Shown in pieces: positions 1 to 8,026 of a stretch of 15,751 bases of DNA. The position numbers and the translations under genes were made by a program. Every line of letters starts with the position of its first letter. Within the stretch, counting starts at the first letter, position 1. The stretch comes from an uncultured Eubacteriales bacterium (GTDB lineage: Bacteria; Bacillota_A; Clostridia; Christensenellales; Aristaeellaceae). The DNA is taken from contig CADCQZ010000133.1 in assembly GCA_902803675.1 (NCBI GenBank), positions 1 to 15,751 on the forward strand, read 5' to 3'. The notes beneath the pieces are model-generated. The model was not told the DNA's origin and did not search any database. It saw only the letters and a program-made list of their open reading frames with translations.

Positions 1-81
1 AGCTTGCCAGTCGCTATCGGGTTCGTCGGCAACTACGCCCCTTGGGACTTCCACCCAAGCTTCGGGACATGCCCGTCATAC
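1..81 (-). mobile_element. 5' end of a group II intron (probably class C), truncated by the window edge
   Basis: Read on the minus strand from 81, the sequence begins GTATGACGGGCATG, close to the GUGYG start of bacterial group II introns. A small hairpin (CGGG/CCCG, plus 69-64 region) follows, then a CTTGGG/CCCAAG stem enclosing TGGAAGT. From memory this resembles the GGGUGAGAGUCCC element of domain I in the Oceanobacillus class C intron. A GGCAAG element follows near the edge. The boundary lies seven bases beyond the GC stem of the rodA terminator, the usual target of class C introns. The ribozyme core and any reverse transcriptase gene would lie left of the window. The GUAUG start deviates from consensus at one base, and no EBS/IBS pairing can be tested here. 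Confidence 0.6.
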
Positions 82-84
82 AAC

Positions 85-122
85 AAAAGAGCCTGAAGAC
101 AAAAGACGCTTCAGGCTCTTTT
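85..122 (-). terminator. Intrinsic terminator of the maf-mre-rodA operon, likely bidirectional
   Basis: A perfect 14-base inverted repeat (85-98 and 109-122, AAAAGAGCCTGAAG and its complement) encloses a 10-base loop. On the minus strand the GC-containing stem is followed by TTTTGTT, 32 bases after the rodA stop. The A/T ends give a T-run in both directions, so it could also stop plus-strand transcripts. The intron-like sequence starts immediately beyond it. Confidence 0.9.
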
Positions 123-153
123 CATCTATGCTCCGTTCGGGCCGGCGGCCGGT

Positions 154-1398
154 TCAGAACAGGGCTTTTCCCCGCTTGCGGTGGCGCGGCGCGAAGGAAT
201 AGCTCTTTCCCTGATCCACACTGTACAGGGCGTCCGATGCCCCCGTCCTGCTTCGGGTGACGTTGAGCACCAGGCCGATGCCGATGATATTGGTCATATA
301 GTTCGAACCGCCGTAGCTCAGGAAGGGCAGCGGGATACCGGTGATGGGCATCAGGCCGATGCACATGGAGATGTTCTCGAACACGTGGAAGAACAGCATG
401 CTCATCACGCCCACGATGATCATCTTGCCGTACTTGTCCTGGGTATAGCGTGCCAGATAGAGCATGCGCAGGATCAGGAACAGGTAGGCGCCCAGCACCG
501 CCGCGGTGCCCACGAACCCGAAGGCCTCGCCGATGGTGGAGAAAATGAAATCCGTGGAGTTTTCAGGCACGCCGCCCAGCTGCGTCACCGTGCCCAGGGT
601 GAACACCCCGTTGCCGGTCATCTGGCCGGAGCCGATGGCTTTTTGTGAGTTGAGCAGCTGATAGCCGCCGCTTTCGGAATACAGCCTGGGATTGGTGAAA
701 GCCACCAGCCTGAGGATACGGTAGTCCGTAGAGCCGCTCAGAAGGGCGTATGCGATGATGAGCCCGATACCGGTCATGCCGAAAAGCACGAGGCCCAGCA
801 CCAGGCGGATATCCACCCCGCCGAAATAGAGCATGCACACGCTCATGACCACGATGACGATGACCGATCCGGTCTCGCTCTGCGCCAGCACGATCAACGA
901 GGGAAGGCCGATGACGAGCATCGCGCGCATGAAATCCTTGAAATTATTGAGCGGCTTTTCCGATCGCGACAATACCCGGGCCAGGGCCAGGAGCACGGCG
1001 ATCTTTGAAAACTCGGCGGGCTGGATGGCCCGGCCGAAACCGGTGTTCAGCCATGCCTTGATGCCGTTGACCAGGGTGGCCGTGACCAGGGTGATGATAA
1101 GGAGCCCCAGCACGCCCAGGTAGATGAGCCGCCCCAGACGGTTGCGGTACAGGTCCAGAGGGATGGAGATGACCACCACCAGCACGATGGGCGACACGAG
1201 AACGAAGATGCTCTGCCACATGGACGAGCGCGAGTTGAGGATCCGGTTCAGCAGCGACACGTTCGCTTCCATGTCCGGATCGTAGGTGGCGCTGGAAATG
1301 CAGAATATGCCGAAGATCGACATCAGATAGACCACAGCCAGGAGCTGCCAGTCAAAATGACCGATGTTCCTTTTCCTGGTCTCGGAAGTCATCATCAT
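154..1398 (-). CDS. rodA: RodA, SEDS-family peptidoglycan glycosyltransferase
   Basis: Polytopic membrane enzyme that polymerises lipid II into glycan strands during cell elongation, working with the class B PBP encoded just upstream. The 414-residue protein has about ten hydrophobic segments. SEDS landmarks are QPAEFSK (126-132), YQLLNSQKAIGSG (246-258), GVPENSTDFIF (276-286) with the likely catalytic Asp283, and PITGIPLPFLSYGGSN (351-366). The position usually reading QPDLG is QSETG (173-177), which is unusual. It ends in a basic tail (RHRKRGK). The start ATG overlaps the minD stop by four bases (ATGA). AAGGAGG nine bases upstream supports it, although two further ATG codons follow directly. 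FtsW is the alternative, but the operon of Mre proteins and PBP2 favours RodA. Confidence 0.95.
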   Translation of the reverse strand: MMMTSETRKRNIGHFDWQLLAVVYLMSIFGIFCISSATYDPDMEANVSLLNRILNSRSSMWQSIFVLVSPIVLVVVISIPLDLYRNRLGRLIYLGVLGLLIITLVTATLVNGIKAWLNTGFGRAIQPAEFSKIAVLLALARVLSRSEKPLNNFKDFMRAMLVIGLPSLIVLAQSETGSVIVIVVMSVCMLYFGGVDIRLVLGLVLFGMTGIGLIIAYALLSGSTDYRILRLVAFTNPRLYSESGGYQLLNSQKAIGSGQMTGNGVFTLGTVTQLGGVPENSTDFIFSTIGEAFGFVGTAAVLGAYLFLILRMLYLARYTQDKYGKMIIVGVMSMLFFHVFENISMCIGLMPITGIPLPFLSYGGSNYMTNIIGIGLVLNVTRSRTGASDALYSVDQGKSYSFAPRHRKRGKALF

Positions 1399-2204
1399 AC
1401 GCTATTACCTCCTTCCCCCCAGGATCGATGGAAAAAACGATAAACGGGGCTGAAGCTCATTTTGGGGAACGGCACATCTTCCCCCAGGAACCTGGCGGCC
1501 GTCCGGTCAAAAGCGCCCGTGAGCGCCCGATCGCCGCACTGATAGGGATGCAGGCCCTTCAGGAGCCCGGGATAGATCCTGTCGGAATCGGGGATGATCC
1601 CCAGAAGAGGCATATCCAGCCTGTCCGCGATGGCCTGCGGTTCCTGAGCGAGACCGGAGCGGACATACTCCGCCCTCACCCGGTTGAGCACCAGATAAGG
1701 ATGCCCGAGGCCGTCGGCATCCAGCACGGAGGCGGTCTTTTCCGCGTCCCTCAGGGCGACGGCATCCAACGTGGATACCACGATGGCGGTGTCGGCACAC
1801 CCCAGCAGCAGTTTGAAATTCCGGCCGATCCCGGCGGGCCCGTCCAGGAGCACCACATCGAAGGTCTTCCGGAGCCGGTCCGTCAGCCGGATCATATCCT
1901 TATGCCTCACCTGGGCCGCCCTTAAGGCCTGGGACGCGGGCAGCAGACACAGCCTGCCGTCCCCGAAGCCCTGCACCTCGAAAAGGGCGTCCGCCAGGGG
2001 GCATCTTTCCTCCAGCACATCCTCCATATCCATGACCACCCGGTCCTGGACGCCCAGAAGAAGATCGGCGCACCGCAGCCCGATATCCCCGTCGATCAGG
2101 ACCGTGCTCAGCCCGCGGGACGAAAACGCCGCCGCCAGGGATACCGCCAGGGTGCTTTTGCCGACCCCGCCTTTCCCGGATGTGATCAAAACGCTCTTGC
2201 CCAT
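1395..2204 (-). CDS. minD: MinD-family ATPase in the mre operon
   Basis: Deviant Walker ATPase of the MinD/ParA superfamily; MinD normally dimerises on the membrane with ATP and recruits the division inhibitor MinC. The 269-residue protein has the deviant Walker A GKGGVGKST (10-18) with signature Lys11, DGDIGLRCADLLLG (38-51) typical of MinD, Walker B with VVLLDGPAGIG (117-127), and LLPASQ (87-92). The C-terminal stretch around FSPVYRFFHRSW (251-262) is aromatic and basic and could be a membrane-targeting helix, though it differs from the classical MinD one. The gene lies 13 bases after the PBP2 stop, with an AAGGAAGGA ribosome binding site, and overlaps rodA by four bases. No minC or minE is adjacent. 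It could be a MinD paralogue with a role in elongation; that is inference. Confidence 0.88.
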   Translation of the reverse strand: MGKSVLITSGKGGVGKSTLAVSLAAAFSSRGLSTVLIDGDIGLRCADLLLGVQDRVVMDMEDVLEERCPLADALFEVQGFGDGRLCLLPASQALRAAQVRHKDMIRLTDRLRKTFDVVLLDGPAGIGRNFKLLLGCADTAIVVSTLDAVALRDAEKTASVLDADGLGHPYLVLNRVRAEYVRSGLAQEPQAIADRLDMPLLGIIPDSDRIYPGLLKGLHPYQCGDRALTGAFDRTAARFLGEDVPFPKMSFSPVYRFFHRSWGEGGNSV

Positions 2205-2217
2205 CCCGATCCTTCCT

Positions 2218-4791
2218 TTACGGTGCCAGCTGGTTGCCGCCCGGCAGCACGATCGTATCGTCGGTCTTGTTCAGTTCGTCCAGATACCAGCCCACGAAGT
2301 CGCGTGCCGCCTGGGTAGCGTGAGCCCCGGCGTAGCCGTTGCGCACGAAGGAGACCACGGCGATCTTGGGATCATCCTGGGGCGCAAGGCAGATGAACCA
2401 GGCGTTGTTCTCCAGGTCCAGCTTGATGCCGCCGATGGTGACCTGACTGGTCCCGGTCTTTCCCATGATGACCTCGGAGGCGGTATACTTCCATCCGCGG
2501 AAATACTTGACGGCGGTACCGCCGTCGTCGACCACGCCTTCCATGCCTTTCTGGATATAGTACAGATACGGCTCCGCGTCAGTCAGGTGGTTGAAGAGTT
2601 TCGGTTCCGTGGACGAGAGGATCTCGCCGTCGGGAGAGATGATGGAATCCACGATGTTCAGGTTCCACACGTTGCCGTCCGCCAGAGCGCCCAGATACCT
2701 GACCACGGCCACGGGGGTCAGAAGGGTGATGGACTGCCCGATACCCATCTGGATCTCCTGGCTGCCGCCCCATTTGATCGTGTTGAGGTAGATCCACAGG
2801 TCGCTCATCAGGGCCGCCTTCATGACCATGTCCCGCGTCATGTTGAGCTCGCTCATCAGGATGGGGCGGGCGTTGGACACCCACTTGTCGGAAGGCGTCT
2901 CGATGGCCATGTCCATCAGCTGCTTGATGGCCCTGTCCAGGCGGGCGTCGTCATACTCGATGCCGTAGCCGGCACCGAAATTGATCAGGTGGCGCTTGAT
3001 GGAGTTGGCCACGATGATGGGCGTATCGGTCATCTGCTCCCGGAGGGCCACCGTGGTGTCATACAGGTTCTGCTGGTTCCCCACGACGGAACGCAGCTCG
3101 CCGGTGAGCTGGATGCCGGTCTTGCTGGTGAGACCCATCTTGACCGCGTACTTGTAGAGCAGCTGCTGCTCGTTTTTCGCGTCGCCGTTGTCGCCGTACA
3201 GATAGCTGGCCAGGGTGTAGAAGAAAAAGTTGCACGAGTTGGAGAGCCCCTCCACGATGGTCTGATTGCTGTGGCTGGCGGGATAATTGGTCCAGCAGGT
3301 AGGCGCTTCGTTCTCGTTGTTGGTGTACACCTTGAACTTGCCTTCGTCGGATATCCGGGTCTCCACCGTGAAACCGGTGGACTGATAATTGGTCAGCGCC
3401 GCGAGCCCGGTGACCATCTTGAAAATGGATCCCGGCTCCGCCCGGGACTGGACGGCGTAGTTCATCAGCACGTTGCGCTCATCCTTGACGATCTGCTGCG
3501 CCAGCTCGCCGCCCTGGATCATGGCGTTCAGGTCATAGGTGGGATACTGGGCGCAGGCCAGAAGGTCGCCGCTGTCCACATCCATCACCAGGAGGCAGCC
3601 CATGGACGCCAGCTGGATGGGATACTCGATCCAGTCACGGTCCTCGATCTTTTTCCGGTTCGTCTCCAGCCATTTATCGCTCTGCATGGTGTCTTCCTGC
3701 AAGGTGCGGATCTCGTCCACGTTTTCGGCGATGGCCTTTTCCGCCACGCGCTGCATGTTGACGTCCAGCGTGAGCTTGACGGTGTTGCCGTCCTGGGGCT
3801 TCTGGTATTCCAGCACCCGGGTGATGGCGCCGCTGGAGTTCTTCTCCACCAGGCGGTACCCCTGCCGCTCTTTGATGTTGGGCGTCAGCCAGGACTCCAT
3901 CGTGCTCTCCACGCCGTCAAGCCCCATCTGATCGTTCATGCTGTAGCCCTGGGGCTGCAGTTCGTCATAGTACCTTGTCGCGTTCTGGATGGCGCCCACG
4001 TAACCGATGACATTCGAGGCCAGGGAGCCCTGGGGATACACCCGCCGCTCCCCCACAGCGATGCCCATGCCCCTTAAGGTGAGGCTGTTGCTCTCGATCC
4101 TGGCGACCGCGTCATAGGGCAGGTCCCGGGATATGACCACAGGCACGGAGTTGAAGAGGTTCATCTGCATCTCGCTGTAGACGGCGATGACCTTGAGCGC
4201 GGTCTCCTCATCCACCACGGCGATCGCCTTGGTGGAGCCGGAATCGGCCAGTCGGTAGCGCTGGCAGAGCCTGACGAAGCACGCTTCGGGATCGTCATAG
4301 CGGGAATTGGTCAGGTAATGATTGCTGCGCCACTGGTTACGGCGCAGTTCGAGCACGCTGTCGCTCACGCCGGAACCGAAGGAAAACTCCCACAGCCCGG
4401 TCTCCGGATCGTGGTAGAGCGGCGGCGTCACGGATAATTCGCAGTCATAGTCCTTCAGGATATCCAGCGTGGCGATGATCGAGCGGGTGAACTCCCCGTA
4501 AGCGGCGGCGGAGCTCTCACTGCTGGTCCTCTGGAAAGTCAGGTTGTAGCAGGTCTCCGACTTGGCCAGGATCACCGAGTTGGTATCCACGATCATGCCG
4601 CGCATGCCCTTGACCGGGATGGATTTGATACCGGAAGAATTGGCGCTCTCGGCATAGGTCTCGCCGTTCACGATCTGCAGATCGTAGGATTTGAAGATCA
4701 TCAGCCCGAACGCGACGAGGATGGCGAAAGCGAAAAAGCCGAAGCGGGCTGCTTCTTTATGCTTTGAGAGCCATTCCTTCAGTGCTTTCAT
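2218..4791 (-). CDS. mrdA: Penicillin-binding protein 2, elongation transpeptidase (class B)
   Basis: Cross-links nascent peptidoglycan at the lateral wall as partner of RodA. The 857-residue protein has a short cytoplasmic N-terminus, one membrane anchor (about 15-34), a pedestal domain (about 50-330), and an extracytoplasmic transpeptidase domain. Catalytic motifs are SIFK (Ser455 and Lys458), SCN (519-521) and KTGTS (778-782). It is much longer than the roughly 630 residues of the E. coli protein. Extra material lies about 360-395 and especially between SXN and KTG (about 565-670). The start ATG overlaps the mreD stop by four bases, with GAAGGAGG six bases upstream, indicating coupled translation. 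A sporulation-specific SpoVD-type PBP is unlikely because no PASTA repeats are seen and the neighbours are mreCD and rodA. Confidence 0.93.
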   Translation of the reverse strand: MKALKEWLSKHKEAARFGFFAFAILVAFGLMIFKSYDLQIVNGETYAESANSSGIKSIPVKGMRGMIVDTNSVILAKSETCYNLTFQRTSSESSAAAYGEFTRSIIATLDILKDYDCELSVTPPLYHDPETGLWEFSFGSGVSDSVLELRRNQWRSNHYLTNSRYDDPEACFVRLCQRYRLADSGSTKAIAVVDEETALKVIAVYSEMQMNLFNSVPVVISRDLPYDAVARIESNSLTLRGMGIAVGERRVYPQGSLASNVIGYVGAIQNATRYYDELQPQGYSMNDQMGLDGVESTMESWLTPNIKERQGYRLVEKNSSGAITRVLEYQKPQDGNTVKLTLDVNMQRVAEKAIAENVDEIRTLQEDTMQSDKWLETNRKKIEDRDWIEYPIQLASMGCLLVMDVDSGDLLACAQYPTYDLNAMIQGGELAQQIVKDERNVLMNYAVQSRAEPGSIFKMVTGLAALTNYQSTGFTVETRISDEGKFKVYTNNENEAPTCWTNYPASHSNQTIVEGLSNSCNFFFYTLASYLYGDNGDAKNEQQLLYKYAVKMGLTSKTGIQLTGELRSVVGNQQNLYDTTVALREQMTDTPIIVANSIKRHLINFGAGYGIEYDDARLDRAIKQLMDMAIETPSDKWVSNARPILMSELNMTRDMVMKAALMSDLWIYLNTIKWGGSQEIQMGIGQSITLLTPVAVVRYLGALADGNVWNLNIVDSIISPDGEILSSTEPKLFNHLTDAEPYLYYIQKGMEGVVDDGGTAVKYFRGWKYTASEVIMGKTGTSQVTIGGIKLDLENNAWFICLAPQDDPKIAVVSFVRNGYAGAHATQAARDFVGWYLDELNKTDDTIVLPGGNQLAP

Positions 4792-5369
4792 GACAGGCCT
4801 CCTTCAGGCATGGGAACGCGCTTGTACATGCCCAGGACCGCCCGTACGATGAGGGCGACCGGCACGGTCAGCACGATGGTGTACACAGTCTGCAGTATCG
4901 CCCGGCCGATATGACCGAAGGTCAGCTCGACCCCGTTCAGATAGCCGTACGCCAGGAAGATCACCTGGAACGACAGGGACAAAAGCAGGACAGAAAGCAG
5001 GATCCGGATCAGCGGGTGCATCTGCACATGCCGCTTATCCGGATGCAGGATCACCTGGCGCTCGATCTGCCGCTCTGTTTTGTCCGCGAAGGCCTGGGCG
5101 TAAAGCATCGTCAGCACCGGATAGGCGATGATATACATGCCCCGGACGGTGGACAGCATCGTCTCGCACAGGATGCCCAGCATCGCGGACGCGCAGAACG
5201 CGCCCTTGCGCCCGCAGGATACGATGACCACGCCCAGATAGGCGATCAAAACGGAACCGATGACGCCGCCCACGGGCAGATAGGTCATCACGCAGGTCTG
5301 TATCAGATACATGATCACAGCGCCCGGGATCACCACGATGAATTTTCTGATGGATGAGATCCGCTTCAA
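4788..5369 (-). CDS. mreD: MreD, rod-shape membrane protein
   Basis: Small polytopic membrane protein that joins MreC and PBP2/RodA in the Rod complex. The 193-residue product is mainly hydrophobic with about five membrane segments (roughly 10-30, 35-53, 58-92, 119-143 and 155-180) and short basic loops. MreD is poorly conserved, so the call rests on size, topology and position between mreC and PBP2. The best start is TTG at 5369, five bases after GGAGG and just downstream of the mreC stop. The next in-frame ATG would remove the first 19 residues and part of the first membrane segment. Confidence 0.85.
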   Translation of the reverse strand: MKRISSIRKFIVVIPGAVIMYLIQTCVMTYLPVGGVIGSVLIAYLGVVIVSCGRKGAFCASAMLGILCETMLSTVRGMYIIAYPVLTMLYAQAFADKTERQIERQVILHPDKRHVQMHPLIRILLSVLLLSLSFQVIFLAYGYLNGVELTFGHIGRAILQTVYTIVLTVPVALIVRAVLGMYKRVPMPEGGLS

Positions 5370-5387
5370 AAATGCCTCCGCTCAGGA

Positions 5388-6929
5388 TCAGTCGTCCTCG
5401 ATGGTCAGATCGTTGGGATCGAATGTCGGCGCCGGCGTCGGAGTGGGCGTCGGTTCCGGGGTGGGGCTCGGCGTCGGGGTGCCCACGACGGTGACCGGTG
5501 TCTGGTATGTCAGGTTCTCCGGCGGCTCGGACGGCACGGGCGTGCCGTCTCCGTCCGGTTCATCGTTCCCGTCGGGGCCCGCGGTATCGTCCGGAATGGG
5601 GGTCTCGCCGGGGATCGGGGTCTCGTCGGGGATCGGGGTCTCGCCGGGGATCGGGGTCTCGCCATCGGGCCCGATGTCCTCGGGCGGGACGGTCTCCTCC
5701 CCCGGAATGGGAGTCGGTGTCACGGCATCGTCCGTGAGCTGGAATGTGGGCTGGGGCCTTGCCGTGATCAGGGGAGCCGCCGTGATGACGTTCGATCCCG
5801 CTCTCTGCTGCACCGCTTCGGCATAGGCCGGACGGTACCGGTAGATGACCACGTATTCCAGGTGCTGAAAGTCCACGATGGGCTCCACCACCACGAAGGA
5901 CTTGTTCTCGTCCATGCCGCGGGTGCTCTCCCGCACGTAGCCGATGGGGATGCCCTTGGGGAACTCCGCGCCCACACCGGAGGTGACCACCAGATCCCCG
6001 GGGCGCGGCAGGCTGTTCTCCGGCAGATAGTACATCCGGCACATGGCACTGCCGTCGATGCTCAGCGTCCCCTTGATGGATCCCTGGTCCCGCGTGCTCT
6101 GGACCATGGCGGCGACAGTGGCGTTCCCGTCGATCACGCAGAGCACTTTGCAGGCGTTGTCCGTCACGTCATAGGTATAGCCCACCAGGCCGCCGGAAAA
6201 CACCACGGCCATGTTCTCCCGGATGCCGGACCGGGCTCCCACATCCACCGTCAGGACGGAAAAATAGTTGCTGTTGTCGTGGGCGATCACCGAAGCGATC
6301 ACCGGGTCCATCTGGGTGTTCCGCTGGGTCTCCCCCATCAGGTCATAGAGCTCCTCCACCTGGCGGCGGTATTCATCCGCCATCGCGGCCCGGCTCGCCA
6401 GATCGTCGATCTGCCCCAGGAGCTGCTCATACTCGTACTCGATATTGCCCCTGACCTTGAGGGTCCTGAAATAGCTGGTCACGGAACCCGTCAGGGATGA
6501 AAACACCTTCTGGACCGGGGCGATGATCGTGGAAACGACCCTTTTGGGCACCTGGAGCGCGGGATGATCCACGAAATTGCTGAGCGTCATGACGGCGACG
6601 ACGATGAACAGCACCGCGATCAGCACATACGTCATGATCCGTTTGAAGGTCCTGCCGTGACCGTCATCGGAAGCGTACATGCTGCCTGACCCGGCTGTGC
6701 GGGTCGGTTTTTCGGGCGCCGGTGCCCCATCGTCCTCCGCGGCCCCCTCGGGCGGCGGAGCTTCGGGCACGGACCAGTCCTCTTCCCGCTGATCCCGCTC
6801 GGGAAACTGCGGCTCTGTTTTATTTTTTTCATCCTTACCGGCGTCCTTCGGGAGAGGCTCTTTTTTCTCCTCCTCCCGGGGTTTTTCTTCCGGGCGCCTG
6901 TAAAGGGATTCGTCGATGTCCTTCGCCAT
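5388..6929 (-). CDS. mreC: MreC with long charged N-terminus and Pro/Thr-rich C-terminal tail
   Basis: Bitopic scaffold protein that links MreB filaments to PBP2 and activates it from the periplasmic/wall side. Using the ATG at 6929 (513 residues), the layout is a strongly charged, Pro/Glu/Lys-rich cytoplasmic region (about 1-95), one membrane helix (99-117), a coiled coil (about 160-200), the MreC beta-domain core (about 208-368, with SVLTVDVGARSGIRENMAV and a GDLVVTSG motif), and a low-complexity Pro/Thr/Asp/Glu-rich tail (about 390-513). MreC is usually about 280-370 residues, so both ends are unusual. The tail holds hexapeptide repeats of the ETPIPG/ETPIPD kind. A GTG at 6941 would add four residues; ATG is preferred because AGGAG precedes it, although only four bases away. 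It lies 33 bases after mreB. Confidence 0.92.
   Translation of the reverse strand: MAKDIDESLYRRPEEKPREEEKKEPLPKDAGKDEKNKTEPQFPERDQREEDWSVPEAPPPEGAAEDDGAPAPEKPTRTAGSGSMYASDDGHGRTFKRIMTYVLIAVLFIVVAVMTLSNFVDHPALQVPKRVVSTIIAPVQKVFSSLTGSVTSYFRTLKVRGNIEYEYEQLLGQIDDLASRAAMADEYRRQVEELYDLMGETQRNTQMDPVIASVIAHDNSNYFSVLTVDVGARSGIRENMAVVFSGGLVGYTYDVTDNACKVLCVIDGNATVAAMVQSTRDQGSIKGTLSIDGSAMCRMYYLPENSLPRPGDLVVTSGVGAEFPKGIPIGYVRESTRGMDENKSFVVVEPIVDFQHLEYVVIYRYRPAYAEAVQQRAGSNVITAAPLITARPQPTFQLTDDAVTPTPIPGEETVPPEDIGPDGETPIPGETPIPDETPIPGETPIPDDTAGPDGNDEPDGDGTPVPSEPPENLTYQTPVTVVGTPTPSPTPEPTPTPTPAPTFDPNDLTIEDD
5584..5663 (-). repeat. 18-bp in-frame tandem repeat in mreC
   Basis: Three nearly identical 18-base units start at 5602, 5620 and 5638 on the plus strand (GTCTCGCCGGGGATCGGG, with one C/T difference in the middle copy). 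A degenerate fourth unit at 5584 matches 14 of 18 bases, and a partial unit starts at 5656. Eighteen bases keep the frame and encode the PIPGET/PIPDET hexapeptides of the MreC tail. Copy number could vary by slippage. Confidence 0.85.
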
Positions 6930-6962
6930 GAAACTCCTCACGTCACCTTCAGATCCCTGTGA

Positions 6963-8006
6963 CTACTCCTCCTCGCCCTCGTGCAGGAAGCTCGCCCTGC
7001 CGATCCTCTGCAGCATGTCGAAATTCTCCACCATCTGCCCGATGCCCATGACCGCGCAGGCGGAGGCTTCCTTGGCCAGACGGACGGGGATGTCCACATT
7101 GGAGGCGATGAACTGATCCAGGCCGAACAGGTTCGCGCCGCCGCCGGTCAGATAGATGCCGTTTTTGATGATATCCCCGGCCAGTTCCGGCGGTGTGCGC
7201 TCCAGGACGAACCGGATCGCCGCCAGGATCGCCTGGCAGGGCGCTTTCAGGGCTTCGTAGATCATATCGGAACGGACCGACGCGTTCTGAGGCAGGTTGG
7301 TCACCAGGTCCCGTCCCCTGACGGGGAATTCCCGGATATCGCCCGTCGGGAAAGCGCTGCCCAGATTGAGCTTGATATCCTCGCTGGTCCGGTCGCCGAT
7401 CAGGATGTTGAATTCCTTTTTGATGCAGCCCGCGACAGCTTCGTCCATTTTGATGCCGCCGATCCTGATGGCCCTGGAGATCACCACGCCTCCCAGGGAG
7501 ATCACGGCGACCTCCGTGGTGCCGCCGCCGATATCCACGACCATGGACCCCACCGGCTCAAAGACCGGCAGGCCGCATCCCATGGCCGCCGCGAAGGGCT
7601 TTTCCACCAGGTACAGCTGCCCCGGCCTGACGCCCGCGCCCAAAGCGGCCTGGCGCACGGCCCGGCGCTCGATGGGCGTGACCCTGCAGGGCACCGTCAC
7701 CACGGCTTTGGGCTTGATCAGGCGCGAAGAGCCGATCGCCTTGCGCACGAAATACTGCAGCATATACTGCGTCAGCTCGAAGTCACGGACCATGCCTTCG
7801 CTCATGGGCCTCACGGCGATCAGGTCCTCGGAGGTCCTGCCCATGACCGTCAGGGCTTCCTCACCGATCGCCCGCACAGTATGGCGGCCGCCGCGCTCCA
7901 TGACGATAACAGAGGGCTCATCCACCAGGACGCCCTTTTTGCGTACGTAGACCTGTGTATTGCTGGTGCCCAGATCAATCCCGATATCCGGTGCGACGAT
8001 TGCCAT
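6963..8006 (-). CDS. mreB: MreB, actin-like rod-shape protein
   Basis: ATP-dependent actin homologue that forms membrane-bound filaments and orients lateral wall synthesis. The 347-residue length fits the family. Motifs are phosphate-1 IDLGTSNTQVYV (10-21), the connect/catalytic region LVEKPFAAAMGCGLPV (133-148), phosphate-2 VVDIGGGTTEVAVIS (156-170) and the adenosine motif LTGGGANLFGLD (286-297). The usual EEP reads EKP (135-137): the first Glu, which aligns with the actin hydrolysis position, is retained and the second is Lys. The protein ends with an acidic tail. The ATG at 8006 is fixed by an in-frame TGA two codons upstream. Its ribosome binding site is weak, with AAGG about 13 bases away. 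It follows maf by 32 bases. Mbl or MreBH paralogues cannot be excluded, but the mreCD context favours MreB. Confidence 0.96.
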   Translation of the reverse strand: MAIVAPDIGIDLGTSNTQVYVRKKGVLVDEPSVIVMERGGRHTVRAIGEEALTVMGRTSEDLIAVRPMSEGMVRDFELTQYMLQYFVRKAIGSSRLIKPKAVVTVPCRVTPIERRAVRQAALGAGVRPGQLYLVEKPFAAAMGCGLPVFEPVGSMVVDIGGGTTEVAVISLGGVVISRAIRIGGIKMDEAVAGCIKKEFNILIGDRTSEDIKLNLGSAFPTGDIREFPVRGRDLVTNLPQNASVRSDMIYEALKAPCQAILAAIRFVLERTPPELAGDIIKNGIYLTGGGANLFGLDQFIASNVDIPVRLAKEASACAVMGIGQMVENFDMLQRIGRASFLHEGEEE

Positions 8007-8026
8007 ATGTCATAACCAACCTTATC

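Noticed and set aside
1..117. Open plus-strand frame at the left edge reading FVGNYAPWDFHP
   Set aside because: It ends inside the terminator, and the opposite strand matches intron-like RNA structure. I regard it as a translated non-coding element.
1771..4077. A 768-codon plus-strand open frame opposite minD and PBP2
   Set aside because: It is fully antisense to two genes with intact family motifs, has His/Gly/Val/Asp-rich low-quality composition, no recognisable domain, and no ribosome binding site that I can see. Long antisense frames are expected in G+C-rich DNA.
5584..5663. Tandem 18-base repeats considered as a CRISPR-like array
   Set aside because: The units are contiguous with no spacers, keep the mreC frame and encode a Pro-rich hexapeptide, so they are a protein-coding repeat. 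No CRISPR array or cas gene is in the window.
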